64,000 nucleotides of DNA from Cereibacter_A azotoformans (GTDB lineage: Bacteria > Pseudomonadota > Alphaproteobacteria > Rhodobacterales > Rhodobacteraceae), in the NCBI RefSeq assembly GCF_003050905.1, contig NZ_QAOT01000001.1, one strand, 5' to 3'. Below are positions 52,641 to 62,198 of this stretch, in pieces. Both the position numbers and the translations under genes were made by a program. The notes under the pieces were generated by a model. It was not told the DNA's origin, made no database searches, and worked only from the letters and a program-made list of their open reading frames with translations. Numbering within the stretch: position 1 is the stretch's first letter; every line of letters begins with the position of its first letter.

Positions 52641-53348
52641 ATGCAGATGCGATGGACGCTCGGCGCCGCTTGCGCCCTTTCGCTGGGCATTGCAGGCCTC
52701 GCTCAGGCGCAGTCGCACACCGGCGTGGTTGTCGAGCTGTTCACGTCGCAGGGCTGCTCGTCCTGCCCGCCGGCGGATGCGTTTCTTGCGGCGCTGGCCT
52801 CGGACCCCCGCCTGATCCCCCTCGCGCTTCATGTCGATTACTGGGATTACATCGGCTGGGAGGACCAGTTCGCCGACCCGCGGTTCACGCAACGCCAGAA
52901 GTCCTACGCCCGCGCCGTGGGAAGCCGCACGATCTACACGCCGCAGATGATTGTCGGTGGTGTGGACCGTGTCGAGGGCAACGCGCCCGAGAAGGTGGCC
53001 GCGCTGATCCTCAAGCACATGCAGAAGGCCGAGCGCGTGGGTCTCTGGCTCGAACGCGAGGGCGATGTTCTGCGCATCCGCGCCGAGGCCGATCCCCCGC
53101 TGGATCAGGCGGTGCGCGTCCAGCTGGTGCGCTACCGGCCCGAGGAGACGGTCGCCATCAAGCACGGCGAGAACGAGGGCCGGACCGTGACCTACCGCAA
53201 CATCGTGACCTCGTGGGAGGTCGTGGGCGACTGGGGCGGTCAGGCGCCCCTGGCCATCGACGCCCGCGCCGCGGGGCCCGAGCCCGTCGCCGTGATCCTG
53301 CAGAACGAGGGGCCGGGCGCGATCCTCGCGGCAGCCAGCCTCCGCTAG
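52641..53348 (+). CDS. Secreted DUF1223 thioredoxin-like protein
   Basis: A 235-residue exported protein. Signal to about residue 24 (AQAQ-S). The mature part begins VVVELFTSQGCSSCPPADAF with CxxC at Cys39-Cys42, and then VDYWDYIGWEDQFADPRFTQRQ, both diagnostic for DUF1223. The fold is thioredoxin-like and a disulfide-related role in the periplasm is likely, but activity is unshown. It has good AGGGAGA before the ATG and stands alone. Confidence 0.9.
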   Translation: MQMRWTLGAACALSLGIAGLAQAQSHTGVVVELFTSQGCSSCPPADAFLAALASDPRLIPLALHVDYWDYIGWEDQFADPRFTQRQKSYARAVGSRTIYTPQMIVGGVDRVEGNAPEKVAALILKHMQKAERVGLWLEREGDVLRIRAEADPPLDQAVRVQLVRYRPEETVAIKHGENEGRTVTYRNIVTSWEVVGDWGGQAPLAIDARAAGPEPVAVILQNEGPGAILAAASLR

Positions 53349-53441
53349 GCTCGGCGGTCGAACGGGCGGCCCGCAGCGAAGGCTCCGCGGATCCGGCCGG
53401 GGTCGGTGCCGGCCGTTCCTCCGGCACCTGTCCCCTGCATG

Positions 53442-53471
53442 AAAAAGGCGCGGGTTTCAGGCACCCGCGCC
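53442..53471 (-). terminator. Rho-independent terminator of trpS
   Basis: Read on the minus strand, GGCGCGGGT (53471-53463) pairs perfectly with ACCCGCGCC (53455-53447) around a 7-base loop, followed by TTTTT (53446-53442). It lies about 30 bases after the trpS stop and is a canonical intrinsic terminator. Confidence 0.92.
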
Positions 53472-53502
53472 CGTGTCAGCCTTCTTGCCGGCCGCTGCCC
53501 AT

Positions 53503-54546
53503 TCACACCCGCCGCGAGCGGATCATCCCGACGATGTCATAGACCTGCTCTAGGATCGGCCGCGCCAGCGCGTCGGCCCGGTCAGCGCCCGCGCCGAGGA
53601 TGCGGTCGATCTCGGCGGGATCGGCCATCAGCCGGTTCATCTCGGACGAGATCGGCGCCATCACCGAGACGGCCAGCTCGGCCAGCTTCGGCTTGAAGGT
53701 GCCGAACTGCGCGCCCGCGAACTCGGCCACGACCGCCTCGGGCGTGGATTGGGAGAGCGCGGCGTAGATGTTCACGAGGTTGCGCGCCTCGGGCCGGTCC
53801 TTCAGCCCGTCGATCGTGTCGGGAAGCGGCTCGGGATCGGTCTTGGCCTTGCGGATCTTCTGCGTGATCGTGTCGGCATCGTCCGTCATGTTGATCCGGC
53901 TCTGGTCCGAGGGATCGGATTTCGACATCTTCCTGGTGCCGTCCCGCAGGCTCATGACGCGGGTCGCCACACCCTCGATCACGGGCTCCGTCACGGGGAA
54001 GAAGTTCACGCCGAAGTCGTTGTTGAACTTGATCGCGATGTCGCGGGTCAGCTCCACATGCTGCTTCTGGTCCTCGCCCACCGGCACATGGGTCGCGCGA
54101 TAGGCGAGGATGTCCGCAGCCATCAGCGCGGGATAGGCAAAGAGGCCGAGCGAGGCCGCTTCGGCGTTCTTGCCCGCCTTGTCCTTCCACTGCGTCATGC
54201 GGTTCATCCAGCCCATGCGGGCCACGCAGTTGAAGATCCAGGCCAGCTCGGCATGGGCCGTCACCTGGCTCTGGTTGAAGAGGATCGAGCGCACCGGATC
54301 GACGCCCGCGGCGATGAAGGCCGCCGCGATCTCGCGGGTCTGCTGGCGCAGCTTGGCGGGATCCTGCCAGACGGTGATGGCGTGCATGTCGACGACGCAG
54401 TAGATGGTCTCGACCCCGTCCTTCTGCATGTCGGCGAACCGCTTCAGCGCGCCGAGATAGTTGCCCAGCGTCAGCCCGCCCGAGGGCTGGATGCCGGAGA
54501 AGACCCGGGTGGGGAAGACCTGAGGCGTTTGGACCGGCTCGGTCAT
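53503..54546 (-). CDS. trpS: Tryptophan-tRNA ligase
   Basis: A 347-residue class I synthetase. The HIGH-like element is FSGIQPSGGLTLGNYLGA (residues about 14-30), and the KMSKS motif is RKMSKSDPSDQ (about residue 205). Length and motifs are standard. Start at 54546 was chosen over 54576 because the upstream ten residues have no conservation and GGAGCC precedes it. It is divergent from the rhomboid-like gene. Confidence 0.95.
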   Translation of the reverse strand: MTEPVQTPQVFPTRVFSGIQPSGGLTLGNYLGALKRFADMQKDGVETIYCVVDMHAITVWQDPAKLRQQTREIAAAFIAAGVDPVRSILFNQSQVTAHAELAWIFNCVARMGWMNRMTQWKDKAGKNAEAASLGLFAYPALMAADILAYRATHVPVGEDQKQHVELTRDIAIKFNNDFGVNFFPVTEPVIEGVATRVMSLRDGTRKMSKSDPSDQSRINMTDDADTITQKIRKAKTDPEPLPDTIDGLKDRPEARNLVNIYAALSQSTPEAVVAEFAGAQFGTFKPKLAELAVSVMAPISSEMNRLMADPAEIDRILGAGADRADALARPILEQVYDIVGMIRSRRV

Positions 54547-54637
54547 GGTTGGCTCCGTCTGGTAAAAGGGTGCCATTGGCCTTATCCCCCGGGGCAGGGG
54601 CCGTCAATGTGACCGCCCGCGCCAGACGAGGGTGCCC

Positions 54638-55324
54638 ATGCGCGACAATTACAACGCCCCGCCGGTCAATCCGCTGCCGGCCGTGGTCTGGCTGCTCGCC
54701 CTGCCGATCATCGCCGTGGAGGCGGTCGTGGCGCTGGGGGCGAGCGGGATCGTGGGGGGCGGTGCGGGGGCGGGCTGGCGGCTGGATGCGTGGCAGCGGT
54801 TCGCCTTCTCGCCCGACCTGATGCGCGCGATGATCGAGACCCAGACCTTCCCCTGGCAGGGGATGATCCGGCTGGTGACCTATCCGCTCGTCCACGCCAC
54901 CTTCCTCCATGCGCTGATGGCGGTGGTGATCCTGCTCGCGCTTGGGAAGATGGTGGGTGAGGTGTTCCGGCCCTGGGCGGTGGCGGCGGTCTTCCTCGGC
55001 TCGGCCGTCGCGGGGGCGCTGGCCTACACCGCGCTGCCGGGGGTGAGGGCGCCGCTGATCGGCGCCTATCCGGCCGACTACGGGCTGGTGGGCGCCTTCA
55101 CCTTCCTGCTCTGGACCCGGCTCGCCACGACAGGCGGCAACCGCTACCGCGCCTTCACCCTGATCGGGTTGCTGCTCGGCATCCAGCTTGTCTTCGGGCT
55201 GCTGTTTGGCGGCGGCTACGAATGGGTGGCCGATCTCGCGGGCTTTGTCACGGGCTTCCTGATCTCCTTCGCCGTCAGCCCCGGCGGCTGGGCCCGCGTG
55301 AGGGACATGATCCGCCGGCGCTGA
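54638..55324 (+). CDS. Rhomboid-fold protein without catalytic residues
   Basis: A 228-residue membrane protein with about six transmembrane segments and the rhomboid layout. The helix holding the nucleophile should read G-x-S-G but is IGAYPADYGLVGAF (141-154), with Tyr144 and Pro145 at those positions. The partner helix, normally with His, reads VADLAGFVTGF with Asp199 at the His position. HATFLHALMAVV (86-97) retains both His but not the following Asn. It is predicted to lack protease activity and may bind membrane proteins as iRhoms do. The ATG at 54638 was preferred to GTG 54632. Confidence 0.82.
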   Translation: MRDNYNAPPVNPLPAVVWLLALPIIAVEAVVALGASGIVGGGAGAGWRLDAWQRFAFSPDLMRAMIETQTFPWQGMIRLVTYPLVHATFLHALMAVVILLALGKMVGEVFRPWAVAAVFLGSAVAGALAYTALPGVRAPLIGAYPADYGLVGAFTFLLWTRLATTGGNRYRAFTLIGLLLGIQLVFGLLFGGGYEWVADLAGFVTGFLISFAVSPGGWARVRDMIRRR

Positions 55325-55331
55325 GGCGTCC

Positions 55332-56873
55332 TCAGCCCCGCCGGCGAAGCGTGCGCAGATCCGAGAGGCGGAAGGCTCCGATCGCGGCGCCTGCGCCGAA
55401 GTAGCTGACGATCCCCGTGGCCACGAGCAGGGCGAGGGCCGGGTAGCGCCAGCCGGGATCGCCGAGGAACGGCCCGAGGATCTGGTGCGCCCCGTAAAGC
55501 ACCAACCCCATGAAGATCGAGGCCGCGATGATCCGGGGCAGCCGCGCCCTCAGCCGCTCGTCGAGGCGGGTGGCCGCGCCCATGCCGCGCGACCCCGCCC
55601 AGAGTTGCCAGACCATGACCCAGCCCGAGACGGTCGTCGCCAGGGCCGCGGCGAGAAAGCCCAGCACCGGCATCAGGCCGACCGCGAAGGCGAGATTCAC
55701 GCCCATCGAGACCACGGCATAGTAGAACGGCCGCCGCGTATCCTCGCGGGCGTAATAGAGTGGTTGCAGAACCTTGTGCAGGACGAAGGCCGGCAGCCCG
55801 AGGCCGTAGGCCGCCAGCGCCAGCGCGGTGTTCCAGCTGTCTTCGGGCCCGAAGGCCCCGCGCTCGAACAGCACCTGCGTCAGAGGCAGCGCGATCATCA
55901 CCAGCGCCACCGCCGCCGGCAGGGTCAGCATCAGCGCGAACTCGGTTCCCCGGTTGAACGAGGCGCGGCTTCCGGCCTCGTCGCCGGCCCGCAGCCTCCG
56001 CGAGAGATCGGGCAGAAGGACCGTTCCTATGGCGATGCCCACCACCCCCAGCGGCAGCTGGTAGAGCCGGTCGGCGTAAGAGAGCCAAGCGACGGCGCCC
56101 TCGGTGAAGCTGGCCACCTGACGCCCCACAAGCAGGTTCACCTGAACCACGCCCCCCGCCAGCACCGCGGGCGCGGCGATCACCGCCAGCCGCTTCAGCT
56201 CCGGCGTCAGGCGCGGCAGGTGCGGCCAGAGCGTGAAGCCCGCGCGGCTGGCGGCAAACCAGGTGAACAGGAACTGCGCGACGCCCGTCACCGGCACCGT
56301 CCAGGCGAGCGTCAGGCCCATGTCCCAGCCCAGCCGGTCGGCCAGCAGCATGGCCGCGATGAACATCAGGTTCATCAGCACCGGCACGAAGCTCGCCTCG
56401 GTGAAGCGGCCGAAGGCGTTCAGCACTCCGGACAGCAGCGCCACCAGCGAGATGAAGAGGATGTAGGAAAAGGCGATCCGGCCGAACTCGACGGCGAGAT
56501 CGAAGCGCGCGTCCCCGGCAAAGCCCGAGGCCATCGCCAGCACCAGCCAGGGCATGAGAAGCGTGCCCAGGAGCGTGAAGGCGACCAGCACCCCCGCGAG
56601 GCCGGAAAAGGCGTCGCGCGCAAAGCCCTTGGCATCCTCGCCGCCCTCGAGCTTCTTGGCGAACATCGGCACGAAGGCCATGTTGAAGGCGCCCTCGGCA
56701 AAGAAGCGGCGGAACATGTTGGGCAGCGAGAAGGCGATCAGGAACGCCTCGGCCACCGGTCCCGCGCCCAGATAGGCCGCCATCATCACGTCGCGGGCAA
56801 AGCCCGCGCCGCGGCTGAGCAGCGTCCAGCCGCCCACCGTCAGGAAGCCGCGTGCAAGAGAGATCGGTTTCAC
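55332..56873 (-). CDS. murJ: MurJ, lipid II flippase
   Basis: A 513-residue membrane protein with about 14 hydrophobic segments, MviN/MurJ family. The opening LARGFLTVGGWTLLSRGAGFARDVMM and FSLPNMFRRFFAEGAFNMAFVPMF are diagnostic, with the arginines needed for lipid II transport. It moves lipid II across the inner membrane for peptidoglycan synthesis. The GTG start at 56873 overlaps the glnD stop (GTGA), so the pair is coupled. Confidence 0.95.
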   Translation of the reverse strand: MKPISLARGFLTVGGWTLLSRGAGFARDVMMAAYLGAGPVAEAFLIAFSLPNMFRRFFAEGAFNMAFVPMFAKKLEGGEDAKGFARDAFSGLAGVLVAFTLLGTLLMPWLVLAMASGFAGDARFDLAVEFGRIAFSYILFISLVALLSGVLNAFGRFTEASFVPVLMNLMFIAAMLLADRLGWDMGLTLAWTVPVTGVAQFLFTWFAASRAGFTLWPHLPRLTPELKRLAVIAAPAVLAGGVVQVNLLVGRQVASFTEGAVAWLSYADRLYQLPLGVVGIAIGTVLLPDLSRRLRAGDEAGSRASFNRGTEFALMLTLPAAVALVMIALPLTQVLFERGAFGPEDSWNTALALAAYGLGLPAFVLHKVLQPLYYAREDTRRPFYYAVVSMGVNLAFAVGLMPVLGFLAAALATTVSGWVMVWQLWAGSRGMGAATRLDERLRARLPRIIAASIFMGLVLYGAHQILGPFLGDPGWRYPALALLVATGIVSYFGAGAAIGAFRLSDLRTLRRRG

Positions 56874-59686
56874 TGCCGCGCCCGCTCCGCGCCTTCGAGG
56901 ATCGCCTGGCGCAGCTTCTTCTCGAGCGTCTCCTGCCGGGTCTTCTGGTGCAGCTTGAGGCCGAACATGTCCTTCACATAGAAGCTGTCCACCACCTGCG
57001 CCCCGTAGGTCGCGATCACGGCCGAGGCGATGTAGATGTTGTTGGCGGCCAGCGTCCGCGTCAGGTCATAGAGCAGGCCGGGCCGGTCGCGCGTGTCCAC
57101 CTCGATGATCGTGTAGATGTCCGACCCCTCGTTGTCGAAGGCGATGTGGGTGGGGAAGCGGAACTGCGACTCGCGCTTCTTCACCTTGTCGCGGTCGCGC
57201 AGCGCCTCGCGGGCCACGACCTCGCCCTTGAGCGTCTTGTCGATCATGCTGGTCAGGCGGGGCAGGCGGCTGATCTCGTAGGGCGAGCCCTCGGCATCCT
57301 GGATCCAGAAGACGGCCGTCGCATAGCCGTCCTTGGTGGTGTAGGTGCGTGCGTCCACCACATTCGCGCCCACCAGCGCCAGCGCCCCCGCAAGCCGCGA
57401 GAAGATGCCCGGATGGTCGGCCAGCGCGAAACAGGCGCGGGTGGCGTCGCGGTCGGGATCGGGGTCGAGGTCGATGCGGATCTCGTCCTCGCCGAGGTTC
57501 CGCAGCATCCGCGCGAAGACCGCGTGTGTTGCGTTCGAGAGCGCCTGCCAGTAGGGCGGGTAGTGACGGGCAAGTTCGGCCCTCAGCTCCTTCGGGTCCC
57601 AGTCCTCGAGCATCTCGCGCAGCGCGCGCTTGGCCTCGTCGGCCCGGTTCTCGCGGTTCAGGCTCTCGAGCCCCGCGTCCAGCGCCGTCACCGTGTCGCG
57701 GTAGAGCTTGCGGAGAAGCTGGGCCTTCCAGTTGTTCCAGGTGCCCGGCCCCACGCCGCGGATGTCGCAGACGGTAAGCACGGTCAGCAGGTCAAGCCGC
57801 TTCTTCGACTTCACCGCCTTGGCGAAGTCGCGCACCGTCCGAGGGTCGCCGATGTCGCGCTTTTGCGCCATGTCGGACATGAGCAAGTGGTAGCGGACAA
57901 GCCATTCCACCGTCTCGCATTCCTCGGCGTTCAGCCCGAAGCGGGGGGCGACGCGGCGGGCGATCTGGGCGCCCAGGATCGAATGGTCCTCGGGGCGGCC
58001 CTTGCCGATGTCGTGCAGGAGCAGCGCCACATAGATGACGCGTCGGTTGATCCCCTCGGTCAGGATCCGGTTGGCGATCGGCAGTTCCTCGTCCAGCTCG
58101 TGCCGCTCGATCTGCGCCAGCGTCGAGATGCACTGGATGGTGTGCTCGTCCACCGTGTAGTGATGGTAGACGTTGAACTGCATCATGGCGACGATGCGCT
58201 CGAACTCGGGGATGAAGGCGCCGAGCACGCCCAGTTCGTTCATCCGGCGCAGCGCGCGCTCGGGGTTGCCGTGCTTCAGAAGCGTGTCGAGGAAGATCCG
58301 GTTCGCCTCGCGGTCGTGCTGCATCTCCTCGTCGATCAGATGCAGGTTGGCCGCGATGATCCGCATGGCGCCGGGATGGATCAGCAGGCCGGTGCGCAGC
58401 GCCTCCTCGAAGATGCGCAGGATGTTCAGCTTGTCGGCGAGGAAGGCCTTGGGGTCGCTGACGTCGATCCGGCCGTTCACGAGGCTGTAGCCCGGCTTCA
58501 GCCGCTTCTTGCGCCGGAAGAGACCCATGAGCTTGGGCTCGCGCTTTTCGTGGCGCGCCTCGAGCTGGGCGAGGAAGACGCGGGTCAGCTCGCCCACGCG
58601 CGTCGCGTGGCGGAAGTAGTCCTGCATGAAGATCTCGACCCCGCGGCGGCCGCGGACGTCGGCATAGCCCATGCGTGAGGCCACCTCGACCTGTATGTCG
58701 AAGGTGAGCTGGTCGGTCGCGCGGCCGGTGATGTAGTGCAGGTGACAGCGCACCGCCCAGAGGAAGGCCTCGGCGCGCTCGAAGGTCTCGAACTCGTCGC
58801 GCGTGAGCAGCCCCGCCGCCACGAGACCCGAGGCCGAGGGCACGCGGTTGAGATATTTCCCGATCCAGTAGAGCGTCTGGAGGTCGCGCAGCCCGCCCTT
58901 GCCCTCCTTCACGTTGGGTTCGAGCACGTAGCGCTGGCCGCCCTGCCGCTTGTGGCGCTGGGCGCGTTCCTCGAGCTTGGCGTCGATGAACTCGGGGCCG
59001 GTTCCGCGGAAGAGGTCGGTCCAGAGCTTTTCGTCGAGTTCGTGCGCGAGGGGCTCGTGCCCGGCAAGGAAGCGATGTTCGAGAAGGGCGGTGCGGATCG
59101 TGATGTCCTCGCGCCCGAGGCGGAGGCAGTCCCGGACGGTGCGGCTGGAATGGCCCACCTTCAGCCGCAGGTCCCAGAGCATGTAGAGCATGCTCTCGAT
59201 CACCATCTCGGCCCAGGGGGTCATCTTCCAGGGCGTGAGGAACAGCAGGTCCACATCGGAATGGGGCGCCATCTCGGCCCGGCCATAGCCGCCGACGGCA
59301 AGGACGGCCACGCGCTCCGCCTCGGTCGGGTTTGGCAGCGGATGAAGCCGCTCGCAGGCGACGCGGAGGGCGGTGGTGACCAGCCCGTCGGTCAGCACGG
59401 CCTGGGCGCGGATCAGGCCGCGGGCCTCGCGCGGGCGGGCCTCGAAGGTCTCGGAAAGGGCGCGGTTGCCCGCCGCCTTCGCCTCCGTCATCTGGCGGAC
59501 GGCGATGGCGCGGGCGGCCTTCGGGTCGGTGGGAGACACCGCATCGATCTCGGCGAGGATGCTGCGCGTCAGCGCCTCGGGGTCGATGATGCGGGAGCGG
59601 GGCAGGATCAGCCCGGAAAAGAGCGGATCCTGCGAAGCGCCGGGCTCAGAAGCCGGCGCCACCGAAGCTTCGCGGCGCGGGGTCAA
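56870..59686 (-). CDS. glnD: GlnD, PII uridylyltransferase/uridylyl-removing enzyme
   Basis: A 938-residue nitrogen sensor. The nucleotidyltransferase motif is VGGYGRAEMAPHSDVDLLFL (131-150; Asp144, Asp146), an HD domain follows (VALLLHDIGKGRPEDHSILG), and two ACT domains at the end bind glutamine (the DRPGLLYDLTRTLAANNIYI segment). It uridylylates PII proteins when glutamine is low. The TTG start at 59686 has AGGTGG 6 bases upstream and overlaps the upstream gene by 41 bases; GTG 59659 is possible but lacks a site. It is coupled to murJ downstream. Confidence 0.94.
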   Translation of the reverse strand: MTPRREASVAPASEPGASQDPLFSGLILPRSRIIDPEALTRSILAEIDAVSPTDPKAARAIAVRQMTEAKAAGNRALSETFEARPREARGLIRAQAVLTDGLVTTALRVACERLHPLPNPTEAERVAVLAVGGYGRAEMAPHSDVDLLFLTPWKMTPWAEMVIESMLYMLWDLRLKVGHSSRTVRDCLRLGREDITIRTALLEHRFLAGHEPLAHELDEKLWTDLFRGTGPEFIDAKLEERAQRHKRQGGQRYVLEPNVKEGKGGLRDLQTLYWIGKYLNRVPSASGLVAAGLLTRDEFETFERAEAFLWAVRCHLHYITGRATDQLTFDIQVEVASRMGYADVRGRRGVEIFMQDYFRHATRVGELTRVFLAQLEARHEKREPKLMGLFRRKKRLKPGYSLVNGRIDVSDPKAFLADKLNILRIFEEALRTGLLIHPGAMRIIAANLHLIDEEMQHDREANRIFLDTLLKHGNPERALRRMNELGVLGAFIPEFERIVAMMQFNVYHHYTVDEHTIQCISTLAQIERHELDEELPIANRILTEGINRRVIYVALLLHDIGKGRPEDHSILGAQIARRVAPRFGLNAEECETVEWLVRYHLLMSDMAQKRDIGDPRTVRDFAKAVKSKKRLDLLTVLTVCDIRGVGPGTWNNWKAQLLRKLYRDTVTALDAGLESLNRENRADEAKRALREMLEDWDPKELRAELARHYPPYWQALSNATHAVFARMLRNLGEDEIRIDLDPDPDRDATRACFALADHPGIFSRLAGALALVGANVVDARTYTTKDGYATAVFWIQDAEGSPYEISRLPRLTSMIDKTLKGEVVAREALRDRDKVKKRESQFRFPTHIAFDNEGSDIYTIIEVDTRDRPGLLYDLTRTLAANNIYIASAVIATYGAQVVDSFYVKDMFGLKLHQKTRQETLEKKLRQAILEGAERARQ

Positions 59687-60821
59687 TCACTACCACCTGG
59701 TTGTTGCGGATCTGGGCGACGGCCAATCCGCGTTCGTTGGTGCCGTCGCTGAGCAGCCGGAATATGCCGTTCACGCCGACGAATCCAGAGCCTTGGGTCA
59801 GGGCGCGGCCGCTGAGCCCGTCGGATGCCCCGCGCTTGAGCAGCGCTCCGACCGCGGCGACGCCATCGTAGGCAAGGCCCGAAATCGGATGCGGCGCCTC
59901 GCCGTAGGCCGCGCGATAACGTTGCTCGTACTGGCCATAGACGCCCGGATCGGGCAGGGCGAACCAGCCGCCCTGGACGCCCGGCAGCGAGAGCGTGGCC
60001 GAGGGAATGTCCCAGCGGGTCAGACCGATGAAACGGGCCGTGTCCGCCGGCAGGCCGTTCTCGCGCAGAAGCTGGGTCACGAGCGGCAATGCCCCCGCCG
60101 TGTCCGCGGTGAGGAACAGGGCCTGCGCGTTGCTCGCCTTCGCGCGCTCGACGATGCCGGGTGCGGCCGACACGATGCCGTTCTGCGAGAACTCGTAGTC
60201 CATCGCCGCGACCAGTGTGCCGCCCGATTGCGCGACCGCCCGCTCGACCGCCGTCCGGCCGAGTTGCCCGGCGGTGTTGCGATCGTTCACCACCATGATC
60301 CGCCCGCTGCCCTGGCTGACGGCATAGCGCGAGAGCCGGTTGGCGGTGTTCTGGAAGGTCGGACCGAGGACGAAGACATTGCCGCCGGCAATGTCGGGAT
60401 TGTTCGAGAAGCTGAGCACGTTCACGCCGCTGGGGGCCACGGCGGCGCCCACGGCGTTGGCCTCCTGGGCGAAGACCGGGCCGAGGATGATCCTCGCCCC
60501 CTCTTCGACGGCCTGAGCGGCGACCGTTGCGGCGCGCGACGGCTGTCCGGCGGTGTTGTAGACCCGGAGGTCGATCTGCACGTTGCCGAGATCGGCGGCC
60601 GCCAGACGGGCCGCGTTCTGGAGGCTGCGGGCGAGGAGTTCGTCGCTCGCCTGGCCCGATCCCGCGGGCACGAGCAGCGCGACCGGCACCGGTTGCGACC
60701 TGTCCACCGCAGGGCCGCTGCCGGCCGTGGTGACGGGCTCACACGCGGCGACTGCCAGGGCCGCAAGCGCGACCGCGGCGCGGCCCAGCGACTTGCGGGC
60801 GCGGCTGAGAACGGACAACAT
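59646..60821 (-). CDS. LpoA-like lipoprotein, periplasmic-binding fold
   Basis: A 391-residue lipoprotein: signal with lipobox Val-Ala-Ala-Cys27 (ALAALAVAAC), then a type I periplasmic-binding fold with VPVALLVPAGSGQASDELLA, IILGPVFAQEANAVGAAVAP, and MVVNDRNTAGQLGRTAVERA. This resembles the C-terminal domain of LpoA, an activator of penicillin-binding protein 1A, and Leu/Ile/Val-binding proteins. Sugar or amino acid transport is less likely, since no transporter is adjacent. It is divergent from rsmI and upstream of glnD-murJ. Confidence 0.85.
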   Translation of the reverse strand: MLSVLSRARKSLGRAAVALAALAVAACEPVTTAGSGPAVDRSQPVPVALLVPAGSGQASDELLARSLQNAARLAAADLGNVQIDLRVYNTAGQPSRAATVAAQAVEEGARIILGPVFAQEANAVGAAVAPSGVNVLSFSNNPDIAGGNVFVLGPTFQNTANRLSRYAVSQGSGRIMVVNDRNTAGQLGRTAVERAVAQSGGTLVAAMDYEFSQNGIVSAAPGIVERAKASNAQALFLTADTAGALPLVTQLLRENGLPADTARFIGLTRWDIPSATLSLPGVQGGWFALPDPGVYGQYEQRYRAAYGEAPHPISGLAYDGVAAVGALLKRGASDGLSGRALTQGSGFVGVNGIFRLLSDGTNERGLAVAQIRNNQVVVIDPAPRSFGGAGF

Positions 60822-60902
60822 GCTGGCTCCTCATCCCGTTGCTATGCCGGCCCGAGCCTAAGCGGTCGCACCCGGGATGGCAACTTTGGAAGGAGCAGCG
60901 CC

Positions 60903-61790
60903 ATGACCATCGGCGAAGCCGAGCCGGACGCGGACCTCGGCGGGGGCCGCCCGCTCGAGGCGGGCCTGCATTTCATCGCAACCCCGATCGGGGCCGCGCG
61001 TGACATCACGCTCCGCGCGCTCGACATCCTGCGGACGGCCGATGTGCTGGCGGCCGAGGATACGCGGACGCTGCGCCACCTGATGGAGATCCACGGCATT
61101 CCCCTCGGATCACGGCCGCTGGTGGCCTATCACGATCACAACGGAGGGGTGGCGCGCCCGCGGCTCCTGCGCGCCCTCGCCGAAGGGCGGAGCGTGGCCT
61201 ATGCGTCCGAGGCGGGCACGCCACTTGTGGCCGATCCCGGTTTCCAGTTGGCGCGCGCCGCCATCGCCGAGGGCCACAGGGTGCTTGCCGCGCCCGGTCC
61301 CTCCGCGGTGCTCGCGGCCTTGACGGTATCGGGGCTGCCGACGGATCGCTTCCTTTTCGCAGGCTTCCCTCCCGCCACGGCCTCGGCCCGCAGGAAGTTC
61401 CTCGCCGAACTGGCCGCCGTGCCCGCGACGCTCGTGTTCTATGAATCGCCCAGGCGCGTTAGCCGAACGTTAGAGGATATGGCGCTAGAACTGGGCAACC
61501 GGGAGGCGGCGGTCTGCCGGGAACTGACCAAGCGATTCGAGGAAGTGTCGCGCGGCCCGGTGCCGGATCTTGCGGAGGCGTTCCGCGACCGATCCGTGAA
61601 GGGCGAGATCGTGATCGTCGTGGACCGGGCCCCGCCGGTGAAGGCGGGGGCGGAAGAGCTGGAGGTGGCCCTGTCGGAGGCGCTCGAGACGATGTCGGTC
61701 AAGGAGGCCGCGGCGGCGGTCGCAGGGCGGCTCGGCCTGGCCCGAAGGGATGTGTATCAGGCCGCCCTGCGGCTGACGGAGGAGCGATGA
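60903..61790 (+). CDS. rsmI: RsmI, 16S rRNA C1402 2'-O-methyltransferase
   Basis: A 295-residue SAM-dependent methyltransferase of the tetrapyrrole-methylase fold. It has LHFIATPIGAARDITLRALD, VAYASEAGTPLVADPGF and AAPGPSAVLAALTVSGLPTD, the family's SAM-binding pattern, and ends with a basic helix. It methylates the ribose of C1402 in 16S rRNA, tuning decoding. AGGAGC lies before the ATG, and its stop overlaps the YraN gene (ATGA). Confidence 0.95.
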   Translation: MTIGEAEPDADLGGGRPLEAGLHFIATPIGAARDITLRALDILRTADVLAAEDTRTLRHLMEIHGIPLGSRPLVAYHDHNGGVARPRLLRALAEGRSVAYASEAGTPLVADPGFQLARAAIAEGHRVLAAPGPSAVLAALTVSGLPTDRFLFAGFPPATASARRKFLAELAAVPATLVFYESPRRVSRTLEDMALELGNREAAVCRELTKRFEEVSRGPVPDLAEAFRDRSVKGEIVIVVDRAPPVKAGAEELEVALSEALETMSVKEAAAAVAGRLGLARRDVYQAALRLTEER

Positions 61791-62140
61791 GCGGAGAGGT
61801 TTCACATCGGGCGGGCTTCGTGGCCGAAGAGGCCGTGGCCCGGATCTATGAGCGGTCCGATCGGCCGGTCACCGCGCGACGGTGGCGGGGCGCCGCGGGC
61901 GAGATCGACCTTATTGCCCGGGACGGGGCCGAGGTCATCTTCATCGAGGTGAAGAAGAGCAAGAGCCACGCGGCTGCGGCCGCACGGCTGTCCCGCCGGC
62001 AGATGGAACGGATCTATGGCGCGGCCTCGGAATTTCTGGCCGGCGAACCCCTCGGGCAGCTGACGGCGAGCCGCTTCGATGTGGCGCTTGTCGACGGCAT
62101 GGGCCGGATCGAGATCATCGAGAACGCCTTCGCGGCCTGA
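61787..62140 (+). CDS. YraN/UPF0102 nuclease-fold protein
   Basis: A 117-residue UPF0102 protein. It has the PD-(D/E)XK-like core GEIDLIARDGAEVIFIEVKK (Asp, Glu-x-Lys), following RRWRGAA. Family members have a Holliday-junction-resolvase fold, though cleavage is not shown for all. It is translationally coupled to rsmI, the usual partner in Proteobacteria, and followed by gshB after 58 bases. Confidence 0.9.
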   Translation: MSGEVSHRAGFVAEEAVARIYERSDRPVTARRWRGAAGEIDLIARDGAEVIFIEVKKSKSHAAAAARLSRRQMERIYGAASEFLAGEPLGQLTASRFDVALVDGMGRIEIIENAFAA

Positions 62141-62198
62141 TGCGGTTGCAACCGGCCGGTCGCTGCGCCATCAAGGGCTCCATCGGCAGGAGATGCGC

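Noticed and set aside
59373..61790. An 805-codon plus frame before rsmI
   Set aside because: The upstream 510 codons are antisense to glnD and the LpoA-like gene; the RsmI start is at 60903.
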